A DNA stretch of 64,000 nucleotides from contig VFIW01000002.1 in NCBI GenBank assembly GCA_006386115.1, positions 1,054,001 through 1,118,000 on the forward strand, given 5' to 3'. Position numbers and translations under genes: made by a program. Shown here one piece after another: positions 30,352 through 39,049 of this stretch. The notes under the pieces were generated by a model, which saw only the letters and a list, made by a program, of their open reading frames with translations, did not search any database and had not been told where the DNA came from. This DNA comes from Globisporangium splendens (lineage: Eukaryota; Oomycota; Peronosporomycetes; Pythiales; Pythiaceae). Within the stretch, counting starts at the first letter, position 1, and each line of letters starts with the position of its first letter.

Positions 30352-31474
30352 ATGCGCACGAACGGATTCAAGAAGCCCTTCTCGAAGGACCAAGTGATGA
30401 GTTGGATCCTTCAGCCGCTGCTCATGAGTGTACGTACTTGGCAATGTGCTGGTGTCATTTTGTTGTTGCGTTCACGAGATCTGACGAGCAATATGTTTGT
30501 TTTTCTTCAGTGCTTTATTGCGTTCGTTGCAAAGCTGTTGGACCGAGACAAGGTGAGTTCATTTTCTGCCACTTGATCTAGGTTTGCCCATCACTACAGT
30601 GACCAATGGAGCTTGATTTTGTCAATGCTGTCGATGCCTCTAGTGTCTTGCAATCCTCCTCCCAAATGCTGCGCTGATACTAATCGTCCTCTCTTCGTGG
30701 ACGATTTGCGAATTTCGAGATTCAGCTGAACCGGTTCGTTCATCTCCATGAATTACTCGCATTGTTTGGCATCTTTGAACCTGGTAGGCACCATCTTCAT
30801 TTTCTTTTCTCTTTTGCACTGTAGAAATCTCCGACCAGATCAGCGTTATCTTGCATTCGCGTGCCCCAGAAAGCAACGCGATACTGTACGATCTGCTGCA
30901 AGAACAGCCCTGGCTTGGACCACCACTGCACGTGGCTCAACACGCGCATCGGGGAAAACAACTACGAAGCTTTCTATTGTTTGGTGGTGTCGGCGACGAT
31001 CCAGACTCTGTTGCAAGCCGTCATCGGGCTGCAATTGCGAGTGCTGCTGCCGAGAAGAAAAAACAAGAGATGGAACAATGGAAAGAGGAATGGCTACGAA
31101 AGTGCGGTGCAGACCACGGCGACGATGAATCGAACGTGAACACGAAGAGCACAGTCTCGGCCTCAGAGAAAGGAAGCAGCGCTGGGGTATCCGATGACAC
31201 AAAGAATGCCCAGTCCGTGGTCGGACAAGTAAATGCAAGGCGGACGAGTACGTACCCAGTGGAGCTGATTAACTCAGCGAGTAGCAATAGCACCGCTGAC
31301 GGCAGCAGCAAACCTCCTGTCGGGGAGAGTCAGATCACTATGAGCATTGGGGTCAACGAGAGCGGGGACATCTTTGATGAAGTGAACTTGCGCGACACCA
31401 AGCGCGACGATAGGACGAGCGAGGCAGAGACACCCGCTGACAACGCATCCAGCGGACCAAAGACCGATCTTTAA
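30352..31474 (+). CDS. DHHC-type S-acyltransferase with an apparent -1 frame change
   Basis: Protein palmitoyltransferase. Proposed exons: 30352-30429, 30511-30552, about 30645-30735 (encodes a membrane helix, CLAILLPNAALILIVLSSWT) and 30825 onward. The N-terminus MRTNGFKKPFSKDQVMSW resembles the NGW-type start of ZDHHC1/11-like enzymes. The zinc/catalytic block YCTICCKNSPGLDHHCTWLN (then TRIGENNY) is complete, with active-site Cys in DHHC. After the third helix the frame ends at 31137-31139. The -1 frame is open to TAA at 31472-31474 and encodes a convincing charged tail (KKKQEMEQWKEEWLRKCG...). The switch coincides with A_AAA_AAC at 31058-31064. A fourth helix and the TTxE motif are not seen. 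It could be a programmed frameshift, a true indel or a homopolymer error. Confidence 0.7.
31058..31064 (+). other. A_AAA_AAC slippery heptamer at a frame switch
   Basis: In the zero frame of the DHHC exon the codons read AGA AAA AAC. The last A of AGA plus AAA AAC is the canonical X_XXY_YYZ site for -1 ribosomal frameshifting. The following -1 frame stays open for 136 codons. No obvious strong stem-loop was found by eye downstream. Confidence 0.5.
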
Positions 31475-32295
31475 CTGCGATATAACCAACACAAGCTGGA
31501 CGCATTGATAGCGTATATGACGCTATCAATTGGCCATTCATGCGCCATCATCGCCTCCGTTTTGCTCTTTCACAGCTGTTCATGATGTCGGATCCAGATC
31601 TGTGACGTGTGTGGATAACCTGTGAAAAGTAATTATGCAGGTCATGAGCATCGCTCGTTTTGGACAGGTATTATTTGTCGAAAGAAGTGGAAAAGGTGAA
31701 ATGCGCCATGCGCGGCATGTGATTGGCGGATTCTCGTTTGTATGGCATCTTGTATGCCCTCTCGAGTGATTGGTTCTCGGACTTCGGCGATGGAGATACT
31801 GGCGCTGCAAGCGCTCAAACTTGCAACGAAATAGGCGTCGTCGGGTGTCTCCTGCAGAAAAAGCAAACCTCTTTTAACCTTAAACAAGGTGAGCTCTTTG
31901 TCTATATGCTGCTGCTATTGGTGGTGTGATCGGCGACACAGGATGTGGCGCTTGCAGTGCGCTCTTAATGCTCGCGTAGCTCTTCGAAATGGATGGATGG
32001 CTCGAAACAGCGCGACCGCGTGGTGACTGACTGAGACCAGGAAATGCGAGCGCAATTGCAGATACAGGGAGTTTTGGCAGCAGTGCAAGCGCTTTGCGTT
32101 TCGTGTGGAGAGGGTGATGCACATTGCAGCGTGTACAGGAGTCAGCAGCCATCCATTCGATCGAAGCATCATTCAGTCAACCAGTCTGCCGCGATTCGCG
32201 TCCACCAGCAGCAGTAGCAGCAGACTGCTGTTGAAATGGGTTTGCAACAAGATACACGCGTTACTAATTGCGTTGTGCTTTCTTTTGTGTTGTAG
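31475..32295. other. intergenic, P2 promoter and probable 5'UTR intron
   Basis: 820 bp. The P2 ATG follows immediately after a strong acceptor (TTTTGTGTTGTAG), so a 5'UTR or very short coding exon probably lies around 32105-32245, where AGCAGTAGCAG repeats occur. Nothing else recognised. Confidence 0.45.
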
Positions 32296-32634
32296 ATGCG
32301 TCACGTTGCTGCTTTCCTTTTGCTTGTGTTGGGTGGAAACACCTCGCCTTCGGCCGCCGATATCGAGAAGGTCATCTCGTCGTTCGGTGGTGAAGTCGAC
32401 TCGGCCAAGGTCGAACTCCTGTTGAAGGAGCTCGAGGGCAAGGACATCAACGAAGTCATTGCCGCCGGTAAGGCTAAGCTCGCGACCGTCTCGGTCGGCT
32501 CGGGCTCCGCCTCGGCTGGTGCCGCTGCCGCCGGTGGTGCCGCTGCCGCCCCAGTGGTTGAAGAGAAGGAAGAAGAAGAGGAAGCCGACCTCGGTGCCGG
32601 TATGGACATGTTCGGTGGTGGTGCCGATTACTAA
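32296..32634 (+). CDS. RPLP2: 60S acidic ribosomal stalk protein P2
   Basis: Ribosomal lateral stalk protein that recruits translation factors. 112 residues. The start [20 protein letters not shown] and the segment [20 protein letters not shown] are textbook P2, followed by the Ala/Gly hinge and acidic [10 protein letters not shown]. The extreme C-terminus is [13 protein letters not shown] instead of the near-universal SDDDMGFGLFD, as I recall for other oomycete P proteins. The ATG sits right after an intron acceptor, indicating an upstream non-coding exon. Confidence 0.93.
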   Translation: MRHVAAFLLLVLGGNTSPSAADIEKVISSFGGEVDSAKVELLLKELEGKDINEVIAAGKAKLATVSVGSGSASAGAAAAGGAAAAPVVEEKEEEEEADLGAGMDMFGGGADY

Positions 32635-32855
32635 GCACGCTCGAGTCTCCGTCCGTTAGATCAAGAACGTCAGACGAACTCTGTAGTAATTGAACCTAAT
32701 CGAATGCACATGTCCATCGTGTGACGCTCATTCCAAGCAAACGAACGTCTGTGTGTCACTCTCTTGTTGTTGTAAATGAACTTTATTAAGAGATGGATGA
32801 CTGACTGTGTCAACTACATGAACCGCTTCATTTGGTCCCTTCATTCCTTTTTCTC

Positions 32856-33579
32856 CTAGCCTAAGAACTTGGTACCGACGCGACGACAGACACCGGCCCA
32901 CCCGACGGCCGAGATCGCGCCGAATGGGAACCCAGGGAACGACATGAGGCGCTCGAACGGGATCATGTACCCCTGAGGAAACACCACGAGTGGTTGGTTC
33001 CAGTAGAAAAACATCAAGAGCCCCATGATGACAGGCTACACAGATACACAGGCAAACATTGATGCACGACATCAGTCAGTGAAACAATACGCGATAGATA
33101 ACACTACATACTGATAGAATAGAGCAGCCGCAGGGTCATATCCATGCCATGTTGTGGACAACATACCGTGCGCATTTGGTTGATTCGCTTCTGGAGATTG
33201 GACGGCGCCGCCTTTTGGATGCGCTCCACTACATTACATTGAATTCACACCACACATTACTAATGAACGCCGTCTTTGCATATGTATACAATAAGCACAA
33301 AGAGCTATATAGCGTACCTGCGAGCTCCTGCATCTGCTTCTTGACCGTGTTCATCTTGCGGATGGCTTTGGATTGCTCCACGAACGTCTCGACCGAGTTG
33401 AGGCGGTTGACGATCGCCACCTGCTCGTTGTACTGCTTCAGCAGCGCGGTCTCCTGCGGCGAGAGCTGCGTGCCGCGCTGGTTCCACATGTGCATCGCGG
33501 CGTCGACTGCGAACATCAGCAGAGCGATGGCCACGACGTCGTAGCAGCGCAGCGACTCGATCGGCAGGAACGTCGTCAT
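32856..33579 (-). CDS. GET1: GET1/WRB receptor subunit for tail-anchored protein insertion
   Basis: ER membrane protein that with GET2/CAML receives the TRC40/GET3 ATPase. Three exons: 33579-33318, 33228-33167 and 33035-32856, 167 residues. The first membrane helix is near the N-terminus (CYDVVAIALLMFAVDAAMHM). A cytosolic coiled coil follows (ALLKQYNEQVAIVNRLNSVE, then QSKAIRKMNTVKKQMQELAG). Then come a basic segment (KAAPSNLQKRINQMRT) and the two C-terminal helices (VIMGLLMFFYWNQPLVVFP and FGAISAVGWAGVCRR). The pattern IPFERLMSFPGFPFGAIS matches the WRB/CHD5 domain. The architecture is complete. Confidence 0.85.
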
Positions 33580-33890
33580 GCTTTCTTGCTTTTCTTTGCC
33601 TTTTGTCGCCTAGCATTGTGGAAGAGATAAAAGCGTACTTAATAGGCATGTCAGTGTGGACAATCCTTTTATAACTGATTTCTATGTCTTCAGTAAAAAA
33701 AATGCGCCACAATACACACATTTTAGTTTATAAAGGATCTTTTGACTGTAGTTCGGAAATATCATTACTTACTTAGTGCTAGCATTACTTTAAGAAGGAG
33801 TTGGTTGTGGCAGACGTGTGCGCTTTTATTTGTGTCTGTTGCCGCCTGGTCATCATCATCACCACATTCACAGGAAGCGCCGACGACATC
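33580..33890. other. divergent promoter GET1 / TBCB
   Basis: 311 bp, A/T-rich in the middle, no coding sequence recognised. Confidence 0.45.
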
Positions 33891-34801
33891 ATGGCGGAAG
33901 ACCTGCGCGCGCTCCGCAGCTACGTGACGGCCAAGGACGGGCTCGAGTACGAGAGCCTTCCCGAGGGAGTGGTGGCGCTGCACATCACGCACAGCAACCT
34001 GCGCATGCAGATGGTCGACATCCGCCTCGATCTCCACCTCACGATCGCCGAGGTGCGTCACAAGGTGTACCGCCACTCGGGGACCAAGCCCGATAGCATG
34101 GAGCTGTTCATCATGGGACCCGACGGGTCCGTGCTCGCGAGGCTCGACGACGACCGCAAGATGCTCGGGTACTACAGCGTGCAGAGCGGCATGCGCCTGC
34201 ATGTCGTCGATAACGACCCGTTCTCACTGTCCAAGGGGGGTGGACTCGAAGACGTCTCGCTCATCCAAAAGTACGAGATTTCCGAAGAAGACTACAACAA
34301 GCGTAAGGAAGAAGCGCTCGACATGCTGTGTATGTGTATATCGGATTATCTAATCGTCCAAGACCCGTGCTTGTTGTTGTATTGGTTTGATCAGGTGAGA
34401 AGACGGTGCGCGCGTACAAAAAGGAGCAGCTCGCGAAAGACCCGAACTGGAAGCCCAAGAAGATGACGAACGCCGCGCGTCCGCCAGTGGAGCCAGAGAA
34501 CGCGCCTGGGTCAGAGACGATCGAGGGCATGAGTGTGGGCGATCGGTGCGAAGTGCAGCCTGGCGGTCGCCGTGGCCAAGTCGCGTACCTGGGCGAAGTC
34601 CCAGAGATCGCGCCGGGGTACTGGGTCGGCGTCAAGTTTGATGAACCGCTCGGCAAGGGCAACGGCACCGTGAAGGGCAAAGTGTACTTCTCCTGTGATG
34701 ACAGGTACGCAGGCTTCATCCGTCCGCACAATGTGACTGTGGGCGATTTCCCCGTCGAGGATCCGTTTGCCGATCTCGATGATTCCGATGACGAGCTTTA
34801 A
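33891..34801 (+). CDS. TBCB: tubulin-folding cofactor B (TBCB/Alf1)
   Basis: Cofactor that, with TBCE, handles alpha-tubulin before dimer assembly. Two exons: 33891-34329 and 34395-34801, 281 residues. A ubiquitin-like domain occupies about residues 20-110 (VALHITHSNLRMQMVDIRLD, then TIAEVRHKVYRHSGTKPDSM, then LGYYSVQSGMRLHVVD). A charged linker (ISEEDYNKRKEEALDML) and a CAP-Gly domain follow (VGDRCEVQPGGRRGQVAYLG, then GYWVGVKFDEPLGKGNGTVK, then GFIRPHNV). The usual GKNDG is GKGNG here. The C-terminus is acidic (DLDDSDDEL). Family length is normal. Confidence 0.95.
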
Positions 34802-35162
34802 GTAATAAGAGAAACACTATTTTCGCTTAAAAGTGTCATGCGTGTGTATCATAATGCGAGATATGGCCGTGCCAGGCTTCCAAAGGCACAAGGGAAGACG
34901 AGAGATAAACACAGGGAGAAGACAAAGTAACAAACACAATCTAAATTACCTGTCTTTTTCATTTTTATTCCTCAAATCGCAGCATCTACTGAGCCTCGCA
35001 GCATACAACACAACGCATGCACAGCATAAAAAAACCACCCATGCGAGCGTCTGTTCACCACATATTCGCGGGCACGTGTGCCTTCAAAGGCAGTCTTTGC
35101 GTCGATCATACACTGGAGCCTCTTCTTCCATCGCGCGTCACATAGTGCACACACGACTGCAC
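34802..35162. other. intergenic between converging genes
   Basis: 3' regions of TBCB (plus) and uS17m (minus). No gene seen. Confidence 0.45.
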
Positions 35163-35405
35163 TTAGATTTCGGCCTTGCGCGTGATCTCCTCGACGTTCC
35201 AGCGCTTCTTCTTGGAGAGCGGACGCGTCGGCGAGAGGCGCACAAAGTCACCCATGTTGCACGCGTTCTCCTCGTCGTGAGCCATGAACTTCTTGGTCTT
35301 CTTGTAGTACTTGCCGTACTTGGGGTCCTTCACGATGCGCGCGACCTCGACCAGCACGGACTTTTGCATCTTGTTCGACACGATCTTCCCAAACAGCGGC
35401 TTCAT
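35163..35405 (-). CDS. MRPS17: mitochondrial ribosomal protein uS17m
   Basis: Single-exon, 80-residue small-subunit protein. [20 protein letters not shown] is the uS17 opening (GxVxSxKMxKTVxV), followed by [20 protein letters not shown], then [20 protein letters not shown]. Bacterial-type rather than cytosolic eS/uS17 (S11), hence mitochondrial; there is no obvious cleavable presequence, which is usual for this protein. Confidence 0.9.
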   Translation of the reverse strand: MKPLFGKIVSNKMQKSVLVEVARIVKDPKYGKYYKKTKKFMAHDEENACNMGDFVRLSPTRPLSKKKRWNVEEITRKAEI

Positions 35406-35862
35406 GGCGTCCTAATGCACTCACTCGCTTGCGATTGCGCGGCGCTGCTCTCGTTAGCTTCTTGCAGCGAAGAGCTCGCTATTCGATTTGGTTGGTTGAT
35501 TTGGTCGCAACATGATGGGTTACATTCAAACGACATTCATCTCCTGCGCATCGGATTGGATACATGTTGACTATTTTATAGCCAATGATAGGACACAATT
35601 TTCATTGTTTCAGCCAATGATGATGACTTATGAGACAATTTCTAGACACCTGTCTAATCTGGCTTTGTCGCCAATGTTGGGGATGTTTGCAAATGTGGAA
35701 TCATGGAAATTACATATCGATGCTTGCATAATTAATCGCGAAGTAAATTGATACTGTTTTTGAGCTCGCTTAAACTATCGCCTGTGACAGACAGATCGTC
35801 TGACCGATGCGACGTGTGCATACAAAGTTCAGATCCGAATCGAAGCAAAGAGAGGATTGAGG
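35406..35862. promoter_or_regulatory. divergent promoter with two AGCCAAT boxes
   Basis: Between uS17m (minus) and the CS-like membrane protein gene (plus). TTTTATAGCCAATGATAGG begins at 35574 and TTGTTTCAGCCAATGATG at 35607, 33 bp apart, plus an ATTGG at about 35553. This is the same CAGCCAAT-centred context as at 822, 12672 and 45376. Confidence 0.45.
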
Positions 35863-36781
35863 ATGGTCGAGTTCTTCCTGCCGTACGTGTACGTGCCGAG
35901 CGCGGACGCGTCGTACGTGAAGATCGTGACGCCGCTGGGTGAGCTGCACCTGGATCGAGACGCCGTGGGAAAGATCGTGGTGAGCGTGACGGCGCTGCTG
36001 GTGACGCTCGTGTTCTACTGCGTCTGCTTTACGTCGAGCAAGAAGAAGAAGAAGAGTAAAGCGAAAGAGCCGCAGCTCAAGCCTCGTGGCGACGGCGTCA
36101 ATGCCGCAGAAGAAGAGAGCAGCAGCGATGACGACGAGGACGAGAGCGATGACGATGAGGATCCGCGCTCGGCGCTCGACGAGAGTCTCCTCCAGAAGGG
36201 TGAGCACAGCTACTACTACGCGCACCAGCGCCGCGACGTGAAGGACGTGGACGACGCCGACGCGATCAAGAAGACGATGATCTCGACGTACGGCTGGACT
36301 GATGACAAGGAAACTGTGAGGTACGACTGTGCGTATGCGTGGATACCATTATTCTTTATGTAATGTGCTTATCTTTTCTTGTGCGCGTGTCCCTATTTGC
36401 TTCCAGTATCTTTTTGCGGGATGATGCAGTGAAGGGCATGCAAGACGAACAGCTCATCTTGGTACGCTTAGTCTTGTTGCCTTCCATTTTCACTCTCCTG
36501 TAGTAATGACAACGAGTTGACGTTTGTGTTGGTACAAAATGCAGAAATGGACCAAGACGTCGTTCTCCTTGGATCTGCTCACGGCGCCAAAGGGCGTGCA
36601 GGCGAAAAGCCTCGTGATCCCAACGTTGTACAGCAGCATCAAGAACGTGGACTGGAAGGTGAAGAAAAACCAGCTCACGCTCACGCTCACCAAAGAGAAG
36701 ATCATGCCGTGGAAGTCGCTCAACGGCGCCGCGAAGAACCTCGAAGACCACATTGAGTATGACGAAAGTCTGTTCGACTAA
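35863..36781 (+). CDS. membrane-anchored protein with CS/CacyBP-like domain (uncharacterised)
   Basis: Three exons: 35863-36320, 36407-36461 and 36545-36781, 249 residues. Residues 1-30 are followed by one membrane helix (VGKIVVSVTALLVTLVFYCV), then a Lys-rich turn (SSKKKKKSKAK) and a strongly acidic stretch (EEESSSDDDEDESDDDEDP). The C-terminal ~100 residues run SIFLRDDAVKGMQDEQLIL, then KWTKTSFSLDLL, then VIPTLYSSIKNVDWKVKKNQ, then LTLTLTKEKIMPWKSLNG. This order of beta-strand segments ending in Lys-x-W resembles the CS (p23/Sgt1/CacyBP) fold of co-chaperones. I do not recognise a named orthologue; the CS call is by pattern only. Confidence 0.6.
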
Positions 36782-37091
36782 ACAAACACATGAGGGAAGT
36801 AATAGACTCACTTTTTTTTGAAGCACACAATCTATGAATGACACTTTCCGATTTCTCTGAGGCTGCCGCTCAGAAGATGCACATGTCGGGGCTTTTATAT
36901 ATCGCTGAGGGGAGTCCAGTTTTGGACATGTTACAGGTGAGCACTATTTTAACGCTGGTGTGTTTTTGTGTCAGATGTTGGCGGCATTATTGGAGTTGAA
37001 GCCTATTCAGATGATATAGGCAAGCAGCAGCAGTAGCAAGTCAAGCGAGGCGCGGAGCTTTTTCTTCGTGCGCTTCGTTCACGACAAAAGC
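36782..37091. other. intergenic, promoter of the CCDC24-like gene
   Basis: 310 bp between plus-strand genes. Nothing coding recognised; the start of the next gene (ATG 37092) is itself uncertain. Confidence 0.35.
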
Positions 37092-38822
37092 ATGACGAGC
37101 GAATATTTCCAGGTTCGGAAGCTGATTTGGGATGAAATGAAGCAATATGTGACTCCCTCGGAGGTCAAAGAGCTACGAATTGCGATTGGGAACCAACTGA
37201 TCGATGAGAACCAAGTGCGGCAGAGCATACTTATGCCATTGCCATCACTGAGCACCACTGTTGTTGTTGATTACATTGGGTGATGCCTTGCGCAGGAGCT
37301 GGCCAAGGAACTTTCTGCACTAGTGGAGATATTATCGGAGTTTCAGCGGCAAAATGATAGCATTCGGGTATGGCGCTTGCCATCGAAATGAGTCTCATAC
37401 ACGTTGATCTGCATGGTGGATCAGTTGAGATCCACAAAAGTACGAGAGCATCCCTGACAACACAGTGATGTTGCTTTTATCCCCCTTTAGGACGCCCTGA
37501 TAAAGCGTCCACGGATGCCAGAGCCGCCGGGCCGATCTCTGCTACTCGAGAAGCCCAAGCTGCTCGCTCGTGATGTTCACTCCAAAGCGCACCGCATTGC
37601 GATCCAGTCCTCGAAAGAAAAAGAGCTGCTTGAGTATGTCTTGAGCACAACAGATATCTCTGAATCGTACCAGAATGAGAATCTACGGTGTCCTGCGGCG
37701 CCGCTCATGTCGGATCTCGTCTCCCCACGGTCTGACAACGACTTCGCGGCCGGAGTACCGATTCGACCCGGAACAAGCAGCGGCAAACGCTCCACGACAT
37801 CGGGATCGCAGCGACCAGTGTCACGAGGCTCGACGATTTCAGTTTCCTCTACGTCATCACTTCTCGAATCTCGCGAGGTTGGTCGCATCTTTCCAACTCC
37901 ATTCGATGCTGCACTGCTTTTTGAAAACGTGTGCATCGATGGAAGATTCACATTGCTGATGAGCTTGGCTTTTGTTCTGCAGCTGCACAAGCAGTTGAAC
38001 GTGGAGCAAATCGACGCGATTCTCGATGACTTGCAGGACGCGCTCGTCGACGAGAGGCAGCAACTGCTTGAAGACATTGAATTCATTCAGGTTTGATGCG
38101 TGTACAAACCTGCTTTTTCCCGACTGCGATTCATGAGATTGTGCGATGGCTCCGAGCCAGTCTCCTTTGTTTTACTAAAACACAGCTTGCTGTCGTCGAT
38201 GCGCAGGGATGTTTAGAGATGGAGCAAGATCTGATAGACGACGATAGACGGAAAGTTGCTGCAAAACCCCCGCCATCTTACCACGAGCTGAGTAACCTTT
38301 GCAAGACTATTGAGAAAGCGCTAGAGGACCAGGTACCCACTGATTCTTGAGCGTTCAAGTTCAGCGTGCTCCTGCCTTTGAAGTCAATCGAGTGTAACAA
38401 CAATTGCTCTTCTATTTGTTACCTGCAGGACGAAATCGACAAAGTAGGGAGCATTTTTAGTAAAGCGGTTGAACCATCCAACGCTGCACGCCGAGCAAGC
38501 CAACCGTAAGTGTCGCAATGGATGCTGCCTTGTTGGATTGGTGCTCTGGCAAAGCTAACACATTTTATGACTTACTTGGGGCTTGCGTGAAATCTCGACC
38601 AGTTTGCATCCTGTTCCAGCGCCATCACATTTATTTGCTCCTCGACCGCCGGCAAAGCATGAAGATGAGCACCCACGAGGATCGTCGTTACCGTCGCTCG
38701 GATACTCGTCGTCGTTTCCATCGTCCCCATTTTGCTCTTCGTCTGCGAGATCAATGCCGACAAAAGTCCTGAAAATACGCCACGTCATTCAAGAAGCACG
38801 AGACGAGCCTTTCCTGTCATAA
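37092..38822 (+). CDS. coiled-coil protein resembling CCDC24
   Basis: Multi-exon gene: 37092-37214, 37296-37367, 37491-38090, 38207-38332, 38429-38505 and 38603-38822, 405 residues. Two blocks match human CCDC24 in order. N-terminal: VRKLIWDEMKQYVTPSEVKE then ELAKELSALVEILSEFQ. Central: LHKQLNVEQIDAILDDLQDA, then LVDERQQLLEDIEFIQGCLE, then YHELSNLCKTIEKALED; the human protein has KDQLNVSNID...EREILILQRCLEEE. A 102-bp in-frame segment (37879-37980) ending in a strong acceptor may be an intron, giving 371 residues. A Ser/Pro-rich tail follows. CCDC24 is poorly studied; a ciliary role is only suspected. No disruptions seen. Confidence 0.6.
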
Positions 38823-39049
38823 TAAAAAAAAAGAGAACGGATCATGCATGACCCTCAGCACAGCTGATTTAATGCCACCACACACCATGAAGAATACAAT
38901 GCACAGGAGTTTTGAACCTTGCCTTGCACTTGAGCATGTGTCATTAGTCTTTCGATTTTTCACCATCGTCATCATCTTCTCTATCGGCTTGGACTAACTT
39001 CTCCATCTTCAGCGGAGCATTTTTGTTGCATCTACTTTTCATCCATTTT

